This document shows positions 61,729 through 64,000 of a stretch of DNA of 64,000 nucleotides, piece after piece. The notes under the pieces are model-generated. The model ran no database searches, was not told where the DNA came from, and was given only the letters and a program-made list of their open reading frames with translations. Source of the stretch: Hyphomicrobiales bacterium (GTDB taxonomy: Bacteria; Pseudomonadota; Alphaproteobacteria; Rhizobiales; Rhizobiaceae); contig UBMI01000019.1 of the NCBI GenBank assembly GCA_900466475.1, positions 136,664-200,663 of the forward strand, read 5' to 3'. Position 1 is the stretch's first letter. Every line of letters begins with the position of its first letter. Position numbers and translations under genes: made by a program.

Positions 61729-63027
61729 CTACCGATCGGTCTCAGTTGCGGCCACCGGCAGCGAGACGGAGAAAAGGGCGCCGCCGCCATTGTGGTTGGC
61801 GGCGCTGATATCGCCGCCGTGGTCGAGGATGATGGACTGACAGATGGAGAGGCCGACGCCGACGCCGTCCTGTTTCGTGGTGTAGAAGCAGTCGAATATC
61901 CGCCCGAGATCGACGGCTGATATGCCGTCGCCGCTGTCGCGGACGGAGAATTGTATCCTCTGGCCCGACGCGCTTGTGGCGATCTCGATGCGGCGCGGCC
62001 GCTTGCCGCTGCTGACGACGGCCTCGATGGCATTGAGGAGCAGGTTGACGACAACCTGCTGCATCTGGATGCGGTCGCCGAGGAAGGCGGACAGGCCGGG
62101 AGTGCAGGCGACCGAAATGCGGATCGCGTGCATATCGGTTTCGTGGCGGACGAAGGACAGCGCATCCCCAATGATCTCATTGAGGTCGAGCGGCTTTCGT
62201 ATCGTCGCCTGGCCGCTTGCCATGCCGCGGACGTGTTTGACGATTTCGCTCGCCCTATGGGCGCTCGCCGCCATGCGCGCGGCAATCTCCTTGAGCTTGG
62301 TGATGTTCGGCTCGTCGCGTGACAGATGCAGCCTTGCGGTTTCGCAGTCGGTGACGATCGCGGCAAGCGGCTGGTTGACCTCATGGGCAATCGAAGTCGC
62401 GAGCCTGCCGAGCATGGAGAGCCGCGCCGTATGCAGCGGGTCGGCCTCGCGCTCGCCGGGTTGTCTCCGATCGGTGATATCCGTGAGCACGATGAGCAGC
62501 GGTTCGGGACTTTCGGCCGAAGGGAAGGTGACCGAGAGTTTGACATCCAGCATGGCGCCCTTGAAGCTGCGCATCTTCATCACCTCCGAGAAGAGCTTCG
62601 TCCCCTCGAACCATGCGCGCATCAGCCTCCTGCCGGTCTGGGGCGATAGGGCAAACAGATAGCTTGCCGGCCCCTGCAGGTCGTCGCACGAGGATGCCTG
62701 CAAAAGGGAAACGGCCATCTCGTTGGCGTCGCTGACGAAAAGACCTGCCTGCGAAATGCCCGCCGTGAGAAAGTGCTCGGCATCGCCCCTGACCTTCGAT
62801 CCGGAAAGCAGTGCCCAGAGGCTCGTGGGATCGAGCTGCAGGACCGGGACCGGAAGATGATGGATCAGGGCTGTAGCGTGCGTCTCGCTGCGCGCACGCC
62901 TTGCCGGCAGATCGCCGTTAGCGCCGCCTTGGATGACGACGATCGGCGGCTGCGCGACAGAGCGCTCGCCATGTCTGGCGTCATCCCATCGAGCAGCGAT
63001 GTTCCGCGCTATCGGCGTGTCGGCCAT
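61729..63027 (-). CDS. Sensor histidine kinase (PAS-HisKA-HATPase)
   Basis: A 432-residue soluble kinase with no clear membrane segment. A PAS-like region (about 50-185) precedes the dimerisation helix holding H215 in SIAHEVNQPLAAI, the FixL/DctB-type H box. The ATP domain has NLLLNAIEA (N box), DSGDGIS and GVGVGLSIC (G box). No response-regulator gene is adjacent, so it is an orphan kinase within this window. It is divergent from a LysR gene at 63288 across 260 bases. Confidence 0.9.
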   Translation of the reverse strand: MADTPIARNIAARWDDARHGERSVAQPPIVVIQGGANGDLPARRARSETHATALIHHLPVPVLQLDPTSLWALLSGSKVRGDAEHFLTAGISQAGLFVSDANEMAVSLLQASSCDDLQGPASYLFALSPQTGRRLMRAWFEGTKLFSEVMKMRSFKGAMLDVKLSVTFPSAESPEPLLIVLTDITDRRQPGEREADPLHTARLSMLGRLATSIAHEVNQPLAAIVTDCETARLHLSRDEPNITKLKEIAARMAASAHRASEIVKHVRGMASGQATIRKPLDLNEIIGDALSFVRHETDMHAIRISVACTPGLSAFLGDRIQMQQVVVNLLLNAIEAVVSSGKRPRRIEIATSASGQRIQFSVRDSGDGISAVDLGRIFDCFYTTKQDGVGVGLSICQSIILDHGGDISAANHNGGGALFSVSLPVAATETDR

Positions 63028-63287
63028 TTGCCCTTCCTATACGCTCAGCCACTATGTTTCAGGCCGGATGTTCCGGCGGGTGCAATAGTTTGTCCGAGAC
63101 AATGCCTCTTCGTTGCGGGCGCGCGCATTCTGCGGGCGCGCATCCACCTGCGGCCGCCATTGGCGGCACCATATCGGTCATGATAGTAGCCATCAGGCTG
63201 AATAGAGTCGAAGCCAAGGTAAAGCGGGGCAAAGGGTGGCACAATGCCCGCTTCCGGCAACAGGGTGTTGCGCTCAGTGGAACATAG

Positions 63288-64000
63288 ATGATCGACCTGG
63301 ATGATATCAGAAGCTTCGTGGCGGTGGTCGAAAGCGGCGGCTTCAATCGCGCCGCCCAGAGCCTCGGCGTGTCCAAGTCGATCGTCAGCCGGCGCATCGC
63401 GCGCATGGAGACTGATCTTGGGGCGCGGCTGATTAACCGCAGCACGCGCGGCATCAGCGCCACGGAGGCCGGGCTCGAATTCAAGGCGCGCTGCGGGCGC
63501 ATTCTTGCCGAACTCGAGGAGGCGCGGGATGCGGTCGCCACCTATGCCGGCGGCGATGTTACCGGGCGTCTGAGGCTCGCCGCACCGCTTGCCTTCGGGC
63601 AGCGCTATCTCGGTCCCATCCTGACCGAGCTTGCCGGCCGCCATCCGCGCCTCGAGATCGATGTCTCCTTCTCCGAGCGCGCCGTCGACCTCATCAGCGA
63701 ACATTATGATGCGGCGATCCGGCTCTTCGAGCTGCGCGATCCCTCGCTGATCGCGCGCCGCATCGCGCCGGTTAGGCCCTTCATCGTCGCCAGCCCCGAT
63801 TATCTTGCCCGCAACGGCCGCCCCGAGAAGCCCGAAGACCTGCTTTCGCATGACTGCATCATCTATTCCGGGCGCCATATTCCGGAATGGAAGTTCCGTG
63901 CCGGCAAGCGCATCGTGTCGATCCGCCCGAATGGACGGCTTCTGACCGATAATGCCGAGGTGCACCTGGGCTGGACGATTGCCGGGCTCGGCGTGGCGGA
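63288..64000 (+). CDS. LysR family transcriptional regulator, cut by the window end
   Basis: The gene starts at ATG 63288 (GTGGAAC upstream) and runs past base 64000, with at least 237 codons visible. The N-terminal helix-turn-helix reads NRAAQSLGVSKSIVSRRIAR, and the effector domain begins RLRLAAPLAFGQRYLGPILT, typical of the CrgA/TsaR-like branch. It is divergent from the sensor kinase; its target may lie beyond the window. Confidence 0.88.
   Translation, partial: MIDLDDIRSFVAVVESGGFNRAAQSLGVSKSIVSRRIARMETDLGARLINRSTRGISATEAGLEFKARCGRILAELEEARDAVATYAGGDVTGRLRLAAPLAFGQRYLGPILTELAGRHPRLEIDVSFSERAVDLISEHYDAAIRLFELRDPSLIARRIAPVRPFIVASPDYLARNGRPEKPEDLLSHDCIIYSGRHIPEWKFRAGKRIVSIRPNGRLLTDNAEVHLGWTIAGLGVA

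Noticed and set aside
1-64000. CRISPR array, rRNA, tRNA, IS element or prophage
   Set aside because: No regularly spaced repeats, rRNA-like or tRNA cloverleaf sequence, transposase or phage structural gene was seen on reading; this is not a substitute for a dedicated scan.

Overview
The window is GC-rich DNA with dense, mostly alphaproteobacterial gene content. I infer a member of the Rhizobiales, probably Rhizobiaceae. The best support is the gene order DUF3141 protein, pta, ackA, fabI (44820-50115), which matches a known Sinorhizobium operon. A palindromic intergenic repeat of a kind common in rhizobia and a BacA/SbmA-type ABC exporter agree with this. I saw no rRNA, tRNA, CRISPR array, transposase or phage gene. 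The layout is chromosomal accessory or large-replicon DNA: many short transcription units, each often paired with its own regulator.

Left part (1-20.8 kb): a Nudix hydrolase; an 870-residue autotransporter; an operon of a carboxymuconolactone-decarboxylase-like protein and an MmyB-type XRE regulator, divergent from a PPOX flavoprotein; a LysE exporter; an APH-like kinase; an MFS transporter; an exported HSL-type esterase; a large ATP-binding LuxR regulator; a solitary PhnM; a tiny membrane protein whose start lies inside a 12-bp inverted repeat; a TetR/hydrolase divergon with two visible operators; and two LysR divergons (SnoaL-like protein, DHA2 MFS pump).

Middle (20.8-43 kb): a four-gene transport operon (21.0-24.6 kb) combining a FecCD-type importer with a signal-less ModA-like protein, possibly for molybdate or tungstate. 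Then come an AraC regulator, a PrpA-like phosphatase, a DUF900 hydrolase and an unrecognised exported 450-residue protein. Next are an ArgP-ArgO-LysE-DapA-like amino-acid export cluster, DUF2200, a Tat-exported metallo-hydrolase, an SDR/ECF-sigma operon with a candidate self-recognised promoter, and a DsbA-GlcG-SDR operon. Two dimeric-barrel proteins and the SbmA-like exporter close this part.

Right part (42.6-64 kb): an EF-hand protein, an isochorismatase-fold protein lacking the usual Cys, an unannotated small ORF with a non-standard start, and a Gly/Thr-rich secreted protein. The DUF3141-pta-ackA-fabI operon follows, with a universal stress protein divergent from it, a GNAT acetyltransferase, a TadA-like deaminase and an unusual P-type ATPase. 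A lower-GC islet (about 54.5-56.1 kb) carries a HEPN-like protein. Then come a cyclase-TolB-TPR protein, a TetR/DUF308 divergon, an M20 hydrolase, a LOG-family protein, an orphan sensor kinase and a LysR gene cut by the window end.

All functions are read from motifs and family knowledge. No database search was run.
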